64,000 nucleotides of DNA, taken from positions 1 to 64,000 of the forward strand of contig JBMYVY010000010.1 of the NCBI GenBank assembly GCA_049606855.1. Direction: 5' to 3'. The DNA is from JBELHR01 sp049606855 (GTDB lineage Bacteria; Bacteroidota; Bacteroidia; Flavobacteriales; Flavobacteriaceae). Made by a program: the position numbers and the translations under genes. The notes beneath the pieces are model-generated. The model did no database searches. It was given only the letters and a program-made list of their open reading frames with translations, and was not told the DNA's origin. Below are positions 39,475 to 46,822 of the stretch, in pieces; the stretch's first letter is position 1; every line of letters starts with the position of its first letter.

Positions 39475-41031
39475 ATGTTAGCAGAAAAAATGTTGAGCCA
39501 AGTGCGCGGTTTGTTTGCAAACCTAAAAAATGATTATACCTTACTTTTAGCCTTGCCGGAAAATCATGAAAAGAGCAATGAAATGAAAGGATTACTTTCT
39601 GATGTTGCTTCTTGTTCTGATCGGGTCTCTTTTGAAACAGTGCCAAGAGATAACCTGTTTTTCAAAATATTAAAAAATAAGAATACCGATTCGAATATCA
39701 TCTTTAAGATGATTCCGAACGGACACGAATTTACAACGCTTTTATTGGCCATCTTAAATGCTGATGGTATAGGGAAAAATCTTCCCGATGAGCAAACTAT
39801 TAAGCGCATTCAAAGCATTCAAGGTCCTGTTCATTTGAGAAGTTATATCTCTCTTACTTGTACAAATTGTCCTGATGTAGTTCAAGCATTGAATATCATG
39901 GCTCTTTTTAATGAAGAAATAACCCATGAGCTAATTGACGGTGGGCTGTATAAAGAAGAAATTGAAGAAAAGAATATCCAAGCGGTTCCTTCGGTATATA
40001 TTGGGGATGAAGTCCTGCATATAGGAAGATCTAATTTAGGGGAACTAATCGATAAGGTAGAGGAAAAAGCGGGAAGCAGTTTTGAAGTTGTTGAGCAAGA
40101 GGAACGTCATTTTGATGTAATCATCGTCGGAGGTGGTCCTGCAGGAGTTTCTTCAGCCGTTTACGCATCTAGAAAAGGATTTTCTGTGGCTTTAGTTGCA
40201 GAAGTTGTTGGAGGTCAGGTTACAGAAACTATGGATATTGAAAATTTAATATCTACCAAAAAAACCACAGGGGCGCAATTGACCGTTGATATGATCAATC
40301 ATATTGAAGATTATCCAATTGATGTTTTCGAAAATAGAAGAGTAGAATCTATCGATACAGAAGATGGAAAGAAAATAATTAAAACAAACCGGGGCGACGT
40401 TTTTTCAACTGAAGCACTCATTCTTGCTACAGGGGCCAGTTGGAAAAAGTTAGGAGTTCCTGGGGAAAATGAATATATCGGATCTGGAGTAGCGTTTTGT
40501 ACGCATTGTGATGGTCCTTTTTATAAAGATAAAAAGGTCGTTGTTATCGGTGGTGGAAACTCTGGTTTGGAAGCTGCTATTGACCTTTCAGCTATCGCCT
40601 CAGAGGTACATGTGTTTGAATTTATGGAAGATCTAAAAGGAGATCAAATTTTGCAGGACAAATTAGCTAAATTGGACCATGTTCATATCCACAAAGGAAT
40701 TGCAACTCAAGAAATTCTTGGAAACGGAAACAAAGTCACTGGTATTAAGTACTTGGATCGTAATACTGAAACATCACATGAACTGGAGACCGATGGAGTA
40801 TTTGTTCAAATTGGGTTAAAACCTAATAGTGATTTATTTAAAGGCTTGGTTCCTTTGTCAAAATATGGAGAAGTTGAAATTGACGCAGCTTGTCGTACTA
40901 ATGTTCCAGGAATTTATGGGGCAGGTGATGTAACGGTAGTTCCTTTCAAACAGATTGTGGTTGCCATGGGAGAAGGCTCAAAAGCGGCCCTTTCAGCTTT
41001 CGAAGATCAAATTAAAGGGGCCTTAGTTTAA
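39475..41031 (+). CDS. ahpF: Alkyl hydroperoxide reductase subunit F (AhpF)
   Basis: 518 residues. The N-terminal thioredoxin-like module has the redox pair Cys129 and Cys132 (TCTNCPDVVQ). The FAD/NADH reductase part follows, with IIVGGGPAGVSSAVYASRKG at 217-236, the second redox pair Cys342 and Cys345 (FCTHCDGP) and VVVIGGGNSGLEAAIDL. AhpF passes electrons from NADH to AhpC. It is the second gene after oxyR/ahpC, behind a hairpin that may lower its expression. The next hairpin, at the start of the following gene, probably ends this transcript. Confidence 0.95.
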   Translation: MLAEKMLSQVRGLFANLKNDYTLLLALPENHEKSNEMKGLLSDVASCSDRVSFETVPRDNLFFKILKNKNTDSNIIFKMIPNGHEFTTLLLAILNADGIGKNLPDEQTIKRIQSIQGPVHLRSYISLTCTNCPDVVQALNIMALFNEEITHELIDGGLYKEEIEEKNIQAVPSVYIGDEVLHIGRSNLGELIDKVEEKAGSSFEVVEQEERHFDVIIVGGGPAGVSSAVYASRKGFSVALVAEVVGGQVTETMDIENLISTKKTTGAQLTVDMINHIEDYPIDVFENRRVESIDTEDGKKIIKTNRGDVFSTEALILATGASWKKLGVPGENEYIGSGVAFCTHCDGPFYKDKKVVVIGGGNSGLEAAIDLSAIASEVHVFEFMEDLKGDQILQDKLAKLDHVHIHKGIATQEILGNGNKVTGIKYLDRNTETSHELETDGVFVQIGLKPNSDLFKGLVPLSKYGEVEIDAACRTNVPGIYGAGDVTVVPFKQIVVAMGEGSKAALSAFEDQIKGALV

Positions 41032-41047
41032 ACCTTTTATTAAAATA

Positions 41048-41103
41048 TAAGTCCAAGATTATAAATCAACTACTATGATTAAATCTTGGACTTACTTTTT
41101 TTT
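41048..41103 (+). terminator. Terminator-like hairpin whose loop holds the start codon of the next gene
   Basis: TAAGTCCAAGATT (41048-41060) is the exact reverse complement of AATCTTGGACTTA (41082-41094). The loop is 21 bases and contains the ATG at 41075. The right arm plus eight T residues (41096-41103) lie inside the first codons of the di-haem peroxidase gene. It can end ahpF transcription and, in RNA, hide the start codon. Confidence 0.7.
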
Positions 41104-42271
41104 CGCCGCCATTTTATTTATTTCTTGTTCCGATCAACCTGAAGACAACTACATACCCGTAGGAGATTTGTCCGGTTTGAACTTACCTGAGACCCCTTAT
41201 AATTATGCAGATATTGAACTTCCTGATCATCTTTTAAACAATAGTTTTCCAAACAACCTTCCTTTTCAGCAAGCAGCAATTAATCAAGACAATAGCCCTG
41301 CTGATAATCAAACAACAGATGCAGGAGCAACCTTAGGTCGTGTATTGTTCTTCGACAAAAAACTGAGCGCAAATTCATCAATTTCATGTGCTTCATGTCA
41401 TCAACCAGAACATGGGTTTTCAGACCCTGAAATACTCAGCGTCGGATTTGAAGGAGGATTAACTAGGCGTCATTCTATGGGGCTTGCCAATGCTCGTTTT
41501 TATGCAAATGGGCGATTCTTTTGGGATGAAAGAGCCTTGAGCTTAGAAGACCAGGTTTTGATGCCTTTTCAAGACGAGGTAGAAATGGGATTGAGCTTAG
41601 ATCAATTGGTAGATATCGTCAATCAGCAAGAGTATTACCCCATTCTTTTTTACGAAGCATTCGGGGATGAAAACATCAATAGTGATCGAATATCAAAGGC
41701 TTTGGCTCAATTTGTTCGAAGCATGGTAAGTACAACTTCCAAGTATGATTTTGCTCGAAATGAAGTTGATAATCCCATGCAGGATTTTCCCGGATTCACA
41801 GCTGAAGAAAATTTAGGTAAACGCTTGTTTTATGGTCCTATTGTAAATGATAATGGCGATCGTGTGAATTGCGCAGGCTGTCATGTCTCTGAAGCTTTTT
41901 TGGTACCAGCACCCGGGGCATTAACTAACGGATTGGACGCGCAATCAACAGATGATTTAGGCATATTTGAATCTTCAGGAAACCCAAATGATATTGGTGA
42001 ATTTAAATCTCCATCACTTAAGAACATTGGAATTCGACCACCCTATATGCACGATGGTCGCTTCGCAAGTTTAGAAGAAGTCATTGAATTTTACAATTCG
42101 GGAATTCAAAATCATCAAAATTTGCGTCCCCCTTTACGCAACCCAAATGGACAAGCAATTGTCTTAAATCTCGATCAGGAGGAAAAAGATGCGTTAGTTG
42201 CATTTTTACATACCCTAACGGACTATGAAATGATGGAGGACCCGAAATTTAGTGATCCCTTTATTGAGTAA
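41075..42271 (+). CDS. Di-haem cytochrome c peroxidase (CcpA/MauG family), lipoprotein
   Basis: 398 residues. The signal ends FISCSDQ, so it is lipid-anchored at Cys18. Two c-type haem sites are visible: CASCH (105-109) and CAGCH (266-270). Family elements include LGRVLFFDKKLSANSSISC, RRHSMGLANARF and GEFKSPSLKNIGIRPPYMHD. Such enzymes reduce hydrogen peroxide with electrons from small cytochromes, or oxidise other substrates (MauG type). Its place after ahpCF fits peroxide defence in the periplasm. The start codon lies within a long perfect inverted repeat, and no other start fits the signal peptide. Confidence 0.9.
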   Translation: MIKSWTYFFFAAILFISCSDQPEDNYIPVGDLSGLNLPETPYNYADIELPDHLLNNSFPNNLPFQQAAINQDNSPADNQTTDAGATLGRVLFFDKKLSANSSISCASCHQPEHGFSDPEILSVGFEGGLTRRHSMGLANARFYANGRFFWDERALSLEDQVLMPFQDEVEMGLSLDQLVDIVNQQEYYPILFYEAFGDENINSDRISKALAQFVRSMVSTTSKYDFARNEVDNPMQDFPGFTAEENLGKRLFYGPIVNDNGDRVNCAGCHVSEAFLVPAPGALTNGLDAQSTDDLGIFESSGNPNDIGEFKSPSLKNIGIRPPYMHDGRFASLEEVIEFYNSGIQNHQNLRPPLRNPNGQAIVLNLDQEEKDALVAFLHTLTDYEMMEDPKFSDPFIE

Positions 42272-42279
42272 TAATTTCT

Positions 42280-42287
42280 TATTTTTA
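42280..42287 (+). promoter_or_regulatory. -7-like box TATTTTTA, three bases before the pirin start
   Basis: TATTTTTA fits TAnnTTTR and ends three bases before the ATG at 42291. The AT-rich surroundings make chance likely, but the spacing agrees with other leaderless-type starts here. Confidence 0.3.
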
Positions 42288-42290
42288 AAT

Positions 42291-43004
42291 ATGGAAAAAA
42301 TAATTCACAAGGCGAATAGCAGAGGTCATGCATTTCACGGTTGGTTGGAATCCTATCACAGCTTTAGTTTTGCCTCATACAGAAACCCAGAACGTATGCA
42401 TTTTGGTGTTTTAAGGGTCTTAAACGATGACCGTGTCGCGCCTGGACAAGGTTTTGGCACTCATCCTCATGAAAACATGGAAATCATCTCTATTCCTTTA
42501 AAAGGAGATTTAGAACACAAAGATAGTATGGGAAATACTACTGTAATTAAGTCTGGTGATATTCAAATTATGAGTGCAGGTACAGGTGTGCAACACAGTG
42601 AATACAATAAAAATGAGGATTCAGAGGTTGAATTTCTTCAAATTTGGATCATACCAAAGGTGAGAAACGTTTCTCCGCGATACGACCAAATTGCCATAAA
42701 CTCCTTTGCTAAGTCTAATGAATTTTATCAAATTTTATCTCCAAATGCAGAGGATCAAGGTGTTTGGATCCATCAAAATGCCTGGTTTAGTATGGGAGAT
42801 TTCGAAAGGGGAAATAAAACATCATATACCCTGCATGATCAAGACAATGGAGTCTACGTATTTGTGCTTGAAGGCAGCATAGAAATCGATGGCTCTCAAC
42901 TCAACCGAAGAGATGCCATTGGCTTATGGGATACCCGTGAATTTGATGTTACCGCCTTGGAGACTGCAAAAGTTTTGTTGATGGAAGTTCCAATGAGTCT
43001 TTGA
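42291..43004 (+). CDS. Pirin-family protein (YhhW-like)
   Basis: 237 residues from the ATG at 42291 (a frame extending back to 42252 would overlap the peroxidase gene). Two cupin domains; the first holds the metal site HFGVLRVLNDDRVAPGQGFG, THPHENMEIISIPLKGDLEH with His-x-His and Glu. YhhW-type pirins oxidise quercetin in vitro, and the role in bacteria is not settled. Cytoplasmic. It follows the peroxidase gene closely, so it may belong to the oxidative-stress unit, and its stop overlaps the next start (TGATG). Confidence 0.88.
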   Translation: MEKIIHKANSRGHAFHGWLESYHSFSFASYRNPERMHFGVLRVLNDDRVAPGQGFGTHPHENMEIISIPLKGDLEHKDSMGNTTVIKSGDIQIMSAGTGVQHSEYNKNEDSEVEFLQIWIIPKVRNVSPRYDQIAINSFAKSNEFYQILSPNAEDQGVWIHQNAWFSMGDFERGNKTSYTLHDQDNGVYVFVLEGSIEIDGSQLNRRDAIGLWDTREFDVTALETAKVLLMEVPMSL

Positions 43005-43504
43005 TGAAAAACCTCGTTTTTTTAATTTTATTAATGCTTTTCAGCTGTTCCCAAACACCCGTTTTGAAGGAAAAGTCATTTGGAGAATTGCCTCTCGAAA
43101 AATATGCAGAAGCAAATCTACTGGATCAATTGAATCTTTATTTTCCAGAAGAACAAATAAAAATCAGTCAAGCTGCTCAAGACGGACCTAATTATACAAA
43201 AGTTGAATTCGGAAATATTGGCTATTTTAAAATTGAAAATGATCGGTTAAAAGAATTCTATATTGAAGATTCAAGTTTTTTCGATCAATATGGGGCCCAT
43301 GTAGGTTTAGCCGCTGCAACCTTATTCAAGATTCGGCCTCAAATAGAAATTCAAAGAGACTACCATCATATTTATGCTCGTTATCCGGACTCAAATATCT
43401 ATTATCAACTTGGCGGTGGACCAGAGAACAAACCTCAATCATCCTATTCCAAAGAGGAAATTGATCGAATGACGCTATCCTTAATTATTTGGAAGCCAGA
43501 ATAA
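43004..43504 (+). CDS. Lipoprotein of unknown function
   Basis: 166 residues with a short lipoprotein signal (FLILLMLFSCSQ, Cys15). The mature part has a repeated mixed alpha/beta look (AEANLLDQLNLYFPEEQIK, DGPNYTKVEFGNIGYFKIE, YHHIYARYPDSNIYYQLGG) with no Cys and no obvious enzyme motif. I do not recognise a family. It is translationally coupled to pirin (overlap of one base, TGATG). Confidence 0.6.
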   Translation: MKNLVFLILLMLFSCSQTPVLKEKSFGELPLEKYAEANLLDQLNLYFPEEQIKISQAAQDGPNYTKVEFGNIGYFKIENDRLKEFYIEDSSFFDQYGAHVGLAAATLFKIRPQIEIQRDYHHIYARYPDSNIYYQLGGGPENKPQSSYSKEEIDRMTLSLIIWKPE

Positions 43505-43540
43505 TTGTAAACACCTTGCAACTCTGTCGACTTAACAAAT

Positions 43541-44911
43541 ATGAATCTGTGTAGCAGAAATATTGTTTGGTTAAAAAGAGATCTCAGGTCACAAGACCAT
43601 GAGCCCTTATTTTATGCAGAAAAATTAGATATACCTTATTCTGTGCTCTATATTTTTGAGCCAAGTCAAAGATTTCATCCCGACTATTCTGAAAGGCATG
43701 AGCAATTTGTTTATGGCTCTTTAATGGATCTTCAAGATAAATTGAATAACTCCATCGGGGTTTTTTACGGAGAGGCTGAAGATATATTTAATTTATTGAT
43801 TAATAAATACGATATAAATCAGGTGTTTTCCTATCAAGAATCAGGAACTCAAATAACATGGAAAAGAGACCAGAATGTAAAAAAATTATTGAATGATAAT
43901 CAAATCAACTGGAAAGAATTCCAAAGGGATGGCATTGTAAGAGGCTTAAAAAATAGAGAGAATTGGGATAAACTTTGGTATACTCAAATGCAGAAACCTC
44001 TGCTGGTAAACAGCTATCTTAATCTTTCTAAATTGGAGGTTCCGGAAAAGTTCAAATACTCTTTTAATTTAGAACCTTTACCTAAACAAATGCAACAGCC
44101 CGGGGAAGATAATGCTTGGAAGTATTTACAATCTTTTGTGAATGGAAGGGGTAAAATGTATAGTAAGCATATTTCCAAGCCTGCACAGAGTAGAACTTCT
44201 TGTAGTCGAATATCACCCTATTTAGCATGGGGAAACATAAGCGTACGACAAGCATATAATTTCGTAAAACCATATAAAATCCGAGGTTTTCTAACTCGAT
44301 TAAAATGGCGCTGTCATTTTATTCAAAAGTTTGAAGTTGAATGTGATTATGAAGTTAGGTGTATAAATAAGGGCTACGAGCTGCTTAATTATAAAAACAA
44401 TCCGGAATTTTTAATGGCTTGGATGAAAGGAAATACAGGTTATCCTTTAATTGATGCCAATATCAGATGTTTGATTAATACAGGTTGGATAAATTTCAGA
44501 ATGAGAGCGATGCTGGTGTCTTTTTTATGTCATCATTTAGATATTGAGTGGCAAAAGGGAGCCTATTATATTGGTAAACTCTTTTTAGACTATGAGCCCG
44601 GAATTCATTTTACTCAATTTCAAATGCAAGCGGGAACTACAGGTATAAACACAATTCGAATATACAACCCCTTAAAACAGGCAAAAGATCACGATGCGAA
44701 CGGATTATTTATTAAAAAATGGGTTCCCGAATTATCGAAATTAACTGCAGAAGAACTAATAGAGCCATGGATGTTTGCTAGTTCCTATCCCAGACCAATA
44801 ATTGACCTGAAAATAAGTCATGATTATGCAAGAAAAAAACTTTGGGGACATCGAAAGAAGCCACTTGTAAAACAAGAGAATTCAAGAATTTTAAAAACTC
44901 ACGTTAGATGA
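43541..44911 (+). CDS. Photolyase/cryptochrome-family protein with a degenerate FAD-site signature
   Basis: 456 residues with the N-terminal antenna domain (NIVWLKRDLRSQDHEPLFYA) and the C-terminal FAD-binding domain (ISPYLAWGNISVRQAYNF, KGNTGYPLIDANIRCLINTG, RIYNPLKQAKDHDANGLFI). Compared by eye with E. coli PhrB, the HNR motif of TGWMHNR reads TGWINFR, and the NNGGWQW loop reads HFTQFQM, so Asn378 becomes His and Trp382 becomes Phe. These are unusual at the FAD N5 side and in the electron-transfer chain, though the same FTQFQMQAG pattern occurs in some marine homologues. A DNA-repair or light-sensing role is possible. It overlaps the next gene by 4 bp. Confidence 0.85.
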   Translation: MNLCSRNIVWLKRDLRSQDHEPLFYAEKLDIPYSVLYIFEPSQRFHPDYSERHEQFVYGSLMDLQDKLNNSIGVFYGEAEDIFNLLINKYDINQVFSYQESGTQITWKRDQNVKKLLNDNQINWKEFQRDGIVRGLKNRENWDKLWYTQMQKPLLVNSYLNLSKLEVPEKFKYSFNLEPLPKQMQQPGEDNAWKYLQSFVNGRGKMYSKHISKPAQSRTSCSRISPYLAWGNISVRQAYNFVKPYKIRGFLTRLKWRCHFIQKFEVECDYEVRCINKGYELLNYKNNPEFLMAWMKGNTGYPLIDANIRCLINTGWINFRMRAMLVSFLCHHLDIEWQKGAYYIGKLFLDYEPGIHFTQFQMQAGTTGINTIRIYNPLKQAKDHDANGLFIKKWVPELSKLTAEELIEPWMFASSYPRPIIDLKISHDYARKKLWGHRKKPLVKQENSRILKTHVR

Positions 44912-45966
44912 AAAATTTCCCCATTGAAATAGAATCAATTTTAAAACGAATCGATCAAATCGACCCCAAAAAATACAGGGATACCCGAAATTTTGAGCAC
45001 GGATCAGTATCCTATTTGAGCCCTTATATTTCGCGTGGAGTACTCTCAACAAAGTTTGTGTATAAACGCCTAGTTTCAAATGGTTTTGATTTAAATAATG
45101 CGGAAAAATTCATTCAAGAACTTGCATGGAGAGACTTTTTCCAGCAGGTATGGCTTTTTCAAGATATTTTTAATGATGTAAAAAACACTCAAGAAGGAGT
45201 TAAATATCACGGGGTACCTAAACAAGTTCTAGAGGCAAATACCGGTATCAAGGCAATGGACAAAGCCATTTTAGAACTTTATCAAACCGGTTATATGCAC
45301 AATCACATGCGCATGTATGTTGCGAGTTTATGCTGTAACGTTTTTGGTTGCCACTGGAAAGGTCCTGCACAATGGATGTATTATCATTTACTCGACGGAG
45401 ATTTAGCAAGTAATCATTTGAGCTGGCAATGGGTTGCTGGAGCCTTTTCCAATAAAAAGTATTGGGTAACTCAAAAGAATATTAATCTTCATTTTGAATT
45501 AAAACAATCAGAAAGTATACTAACCAAAGGCTCTTACGATGATTTGGAGATTGAGATTTCAACAACTCAATTCGATGCTCAAATCCCGCTAAATGAAAAT
45601 CCAAAGTTGGAAAATCGACCTACCCTAGTTTACAATTCATATAATTTGGATCCGTTCTGGCATGAACAACAAGAGTATCAGCGAGTTTTATTGATTGAAC
45701 CCAGCAAGGCTAAAACATTTCCGGTAAATGGCAAAGTCCTTGATTTTGTTCTAGGCTTAAGCAAAAATATTGAAGGAATAAAAGTGTTTGTCGGAGAGTT
45801 TTCAGCGCTTAATAAACTGATTCAAGAAGATAATTTATACTACAAGGAACATCCTTTGAACACAAATTATCAGGGACATTGTGAGCAAAGAGATTGGTTA
45901 GCGCAAACCCAAATTTATTTTCCTTCATTTTTTAAGTATTGGAAGCGCATAAAGGTAGATTTGTAG
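44908..45966 (+). CDS. Photolyase-like FAD-domain protein lacking the N-terminal antenna domain
   Basis: 352 residues. The first 200 are the photolyase FAD core: YLSPYISRGVLSTKFVYK, ELAWRDFFQQ, ILELYQTGYMHNHMRMYVAS and DGDLASNHLSWQWVAGAFSN, with canonical HN and WQW residues. The N-terminal antenna domain is absent. Residues 215-352 form another domain (RVLLIEPSKAKTFPVNGKVL, LGLSKNIEGIKVFVGEF, NTNYQGHCEQRDWLAQTQIY), which looks alpha/beta and might be a relocated antenna-like domain. It is fused by overlap (ATGA) to the preceding photolyase-family gene and followed by DUF2256. Confidence 0.8.
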   Translation: MKNFPIEIESILKRIDQIDPKKYRDTRNFEHGSVSYLSPYISRGVLSTKFVYKRLVSNGFDLNNAEKFIQELAWRDFFQQVWLFQDIFNDVKNTQEGVKYHGVPKQVLEANTGIKAMDKAILELYQTGYMHNHMRMYVASLCCNVFGCHWKGPAQWMYYHLLDGDLASNHLSWQWVAGAFSNKKYWVTQKNINLHFELKQSESILTKGSYDDLEIEISTTQFDAQIPLNENPKLENRPTLVYNSYNLDPFWHEQQEYQRVLLIEPSKAKTFPVNGKVLDFVLGLSKNIEGIKVFVGEFSALNKLIQEDNLYYKEHPLNTNYQGHCEQRDWLAQTQIYFPSFFKYWKRIKVDL

Positions 45967-45968
45967 CA

Positions 45969-46112
45969 ATGAAAAAATCTCAACTCCCATCCAAAACATG
46001 CCCAGTATGTCAACGTCCTTTCTCCTGGAGAAAAAAATGGGAATTGAATTGGCAGGAAGTCGTATATTGTAGTAAAAAATGTAGGCTTCATAAAAATGAC
46101 ACTAAAACCTAA
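45969..46112 (+). CDS. DUF2256 zinc-finger-like protein
   Basis: A 47-residue gene starting two bases after the previous stop. It has cysteine pairs CPVC (Cys11, Cys14) and CSKKC (Cys34, Cys38) around FSWRKKWELNWQEVVY, the complete DUF2256 signature (CPxCxRPFxWRKKW ... YCSxxCR). It probably binds one zinc. DUF2256 genes are often found next to photolyase/cryptochrome genes, as here; the function is unknown. Its end overlaps the next gene by 17 bp. Confidence 0.88.
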   Translation: MKKSQLPSKTCPVCQRPFSWRKKWELNWQEVVYCSKKCRLHKNDTKT

Positions 46113-46371
46113 ATATTTTTTCGTTCCAAGTTTTCTTTTAATTCCATTAATCGCGATGCAATTTATCAATGAAGTTAATTGGGATGCAGGGGACTTCGTC
46201 ATTGCGGCTATTTTATTAGGATCTGCCCAATTAGCGCTTTCCTATGCTCAAAAAAAGATTGTAAACAAGAAAAAAAGAAGGGCGCTAATTCTAATCATTC
46301 TTCTGATTTTACTTGTAATATGGGCAGAGCTTAGTGTTGGGGTTTTTGGAAGTCCGCTAGCGGGTAGTTGA
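46096..46371 (+). CDS. Small three-helix membrane protein linked to the photolyase run
   Basis: 91 residues with helices at FFVPSFLLIPLIAMQFI, GDFVIAAILLGSAQLALSYA and ALILIILLILLVIWAELSVG, then a short tail VFGSPLAGS. The WAELxVGxFGSPxAGS ending is a recognisable signature of a small Bacteroidota membrane protein family without known function. It overlaps DUF2256 by 17 bp, so it is the last gene of the photolyase-type unit, and it is convergent with the HxlR gene. Confidence 0.72.
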   Translation: MTLKPKYFFVPSFLLIPLIAMQFINEVNWDAGDFVIAAILLGSAQLALSYAQKKIVNKKKRRALILIILLILLVIWAELSVGVFGSPLAGS

Positions 46372-46376
46372 TTATT

Positions 46377-46766
46377 TTAGGAGCCCATTCTAGCATAAAA
46401 TTTTCTTCTCATCTTAGCCTCAAATCCGTCTGGGTCATTCAAAGCCTGTCTCATTTCACTTGAAATTTCAGTCTGGGAACTGTAATCAAAAGACCATCTT
46501 AAAAGATGAATTAACACGGGAATCAACTCTAAACCCTTTGGAGATAATTGATACTTTTTATTAATTTTATATAAAATTCCTGTGTTGGTTAGTTTTTTTA
46601 AACGTTGACTTAGTACATTGGTAGCAATCCCTTCTTCCCCACCCAAAAAAGCACTATAACTGTGCTTGTCATAGAAAATAACATCTCTTAAAATCAACAG
46701 TGACCATTGGTCTCCAATTAGATCAAGTCCTTTAGAAATGGGACACTCAGATCGGTTTTTATACAT
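46377..46766 (-). CDS. HxlR-family transcriptional regulator
   Basis: 129 residues. Signature CPISKGLDLIGDQWSLLILR with Cys8 near the N-terminus (the redox-active position in YodB/HypR), followed by the winged helix NVLSQRLKKLTNTGILYKIN and YQLSPKGLELIPVLIHLLRW. HxlR proteins sense quinones, aldehydes or other electrophiles. Two matching palindromes lie just before its start, so it probably represses itself; no other target is adjacent. Confidence 0.9.
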   Translation of the reverse strand: MYKNRSECPISKGLDLIGDQWSLLILRDVIFYDKHSYSAFLGGEEGIATNVLSQRLKKLTNTGILYKINKKYQLSPKGLELIPVLIHLLRWSFDYSSQTEISSEMRQALNDPDGFEAKMRRKFYARMGS

Positions 46767-46768
46767 TA

Positions 46769-46785
46769 ACTTGCTTTTTACAAGT
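46769..46785. promoter_or_regulatory. HxlR operator O1: ACTTG-N7-CAAGT
   Basis: A perfect dyad with 7-bp spacer, two bases before the hxlR start codon (46766). The shape (short arms around N7) fits sites of HxlR-type regulators. Confidence 0.6.
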
Positions 46786-46793
46786 TAAATTTA
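46786..46793 (-). promoter_or_regulatory. -7-like box between the two HxlR operators
   Basis: TAAATTTA lies between the two dyads and reads the same on the minus strand (TAnnTTTR). A promoter here would be covered by regulators bound at both sites. Confidence 0.4.
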
Positions 46794-46801
46794 ATTTATT
46801 T

Positions 46802-46818
46802 ACTTGTAAAAAACAAGT
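46802..46818. promoter_or_regulatory. HxlR operator O2: ACTTG-N7-CAAGT
   Basis: The second perfect copy of the dyad. Its centre is 33 bp from that of O1, about three helical turns, so two dimers would sit on the same face of the DNA. Confidence 0.6.
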
Positions 46819-46822
46819 TTGA

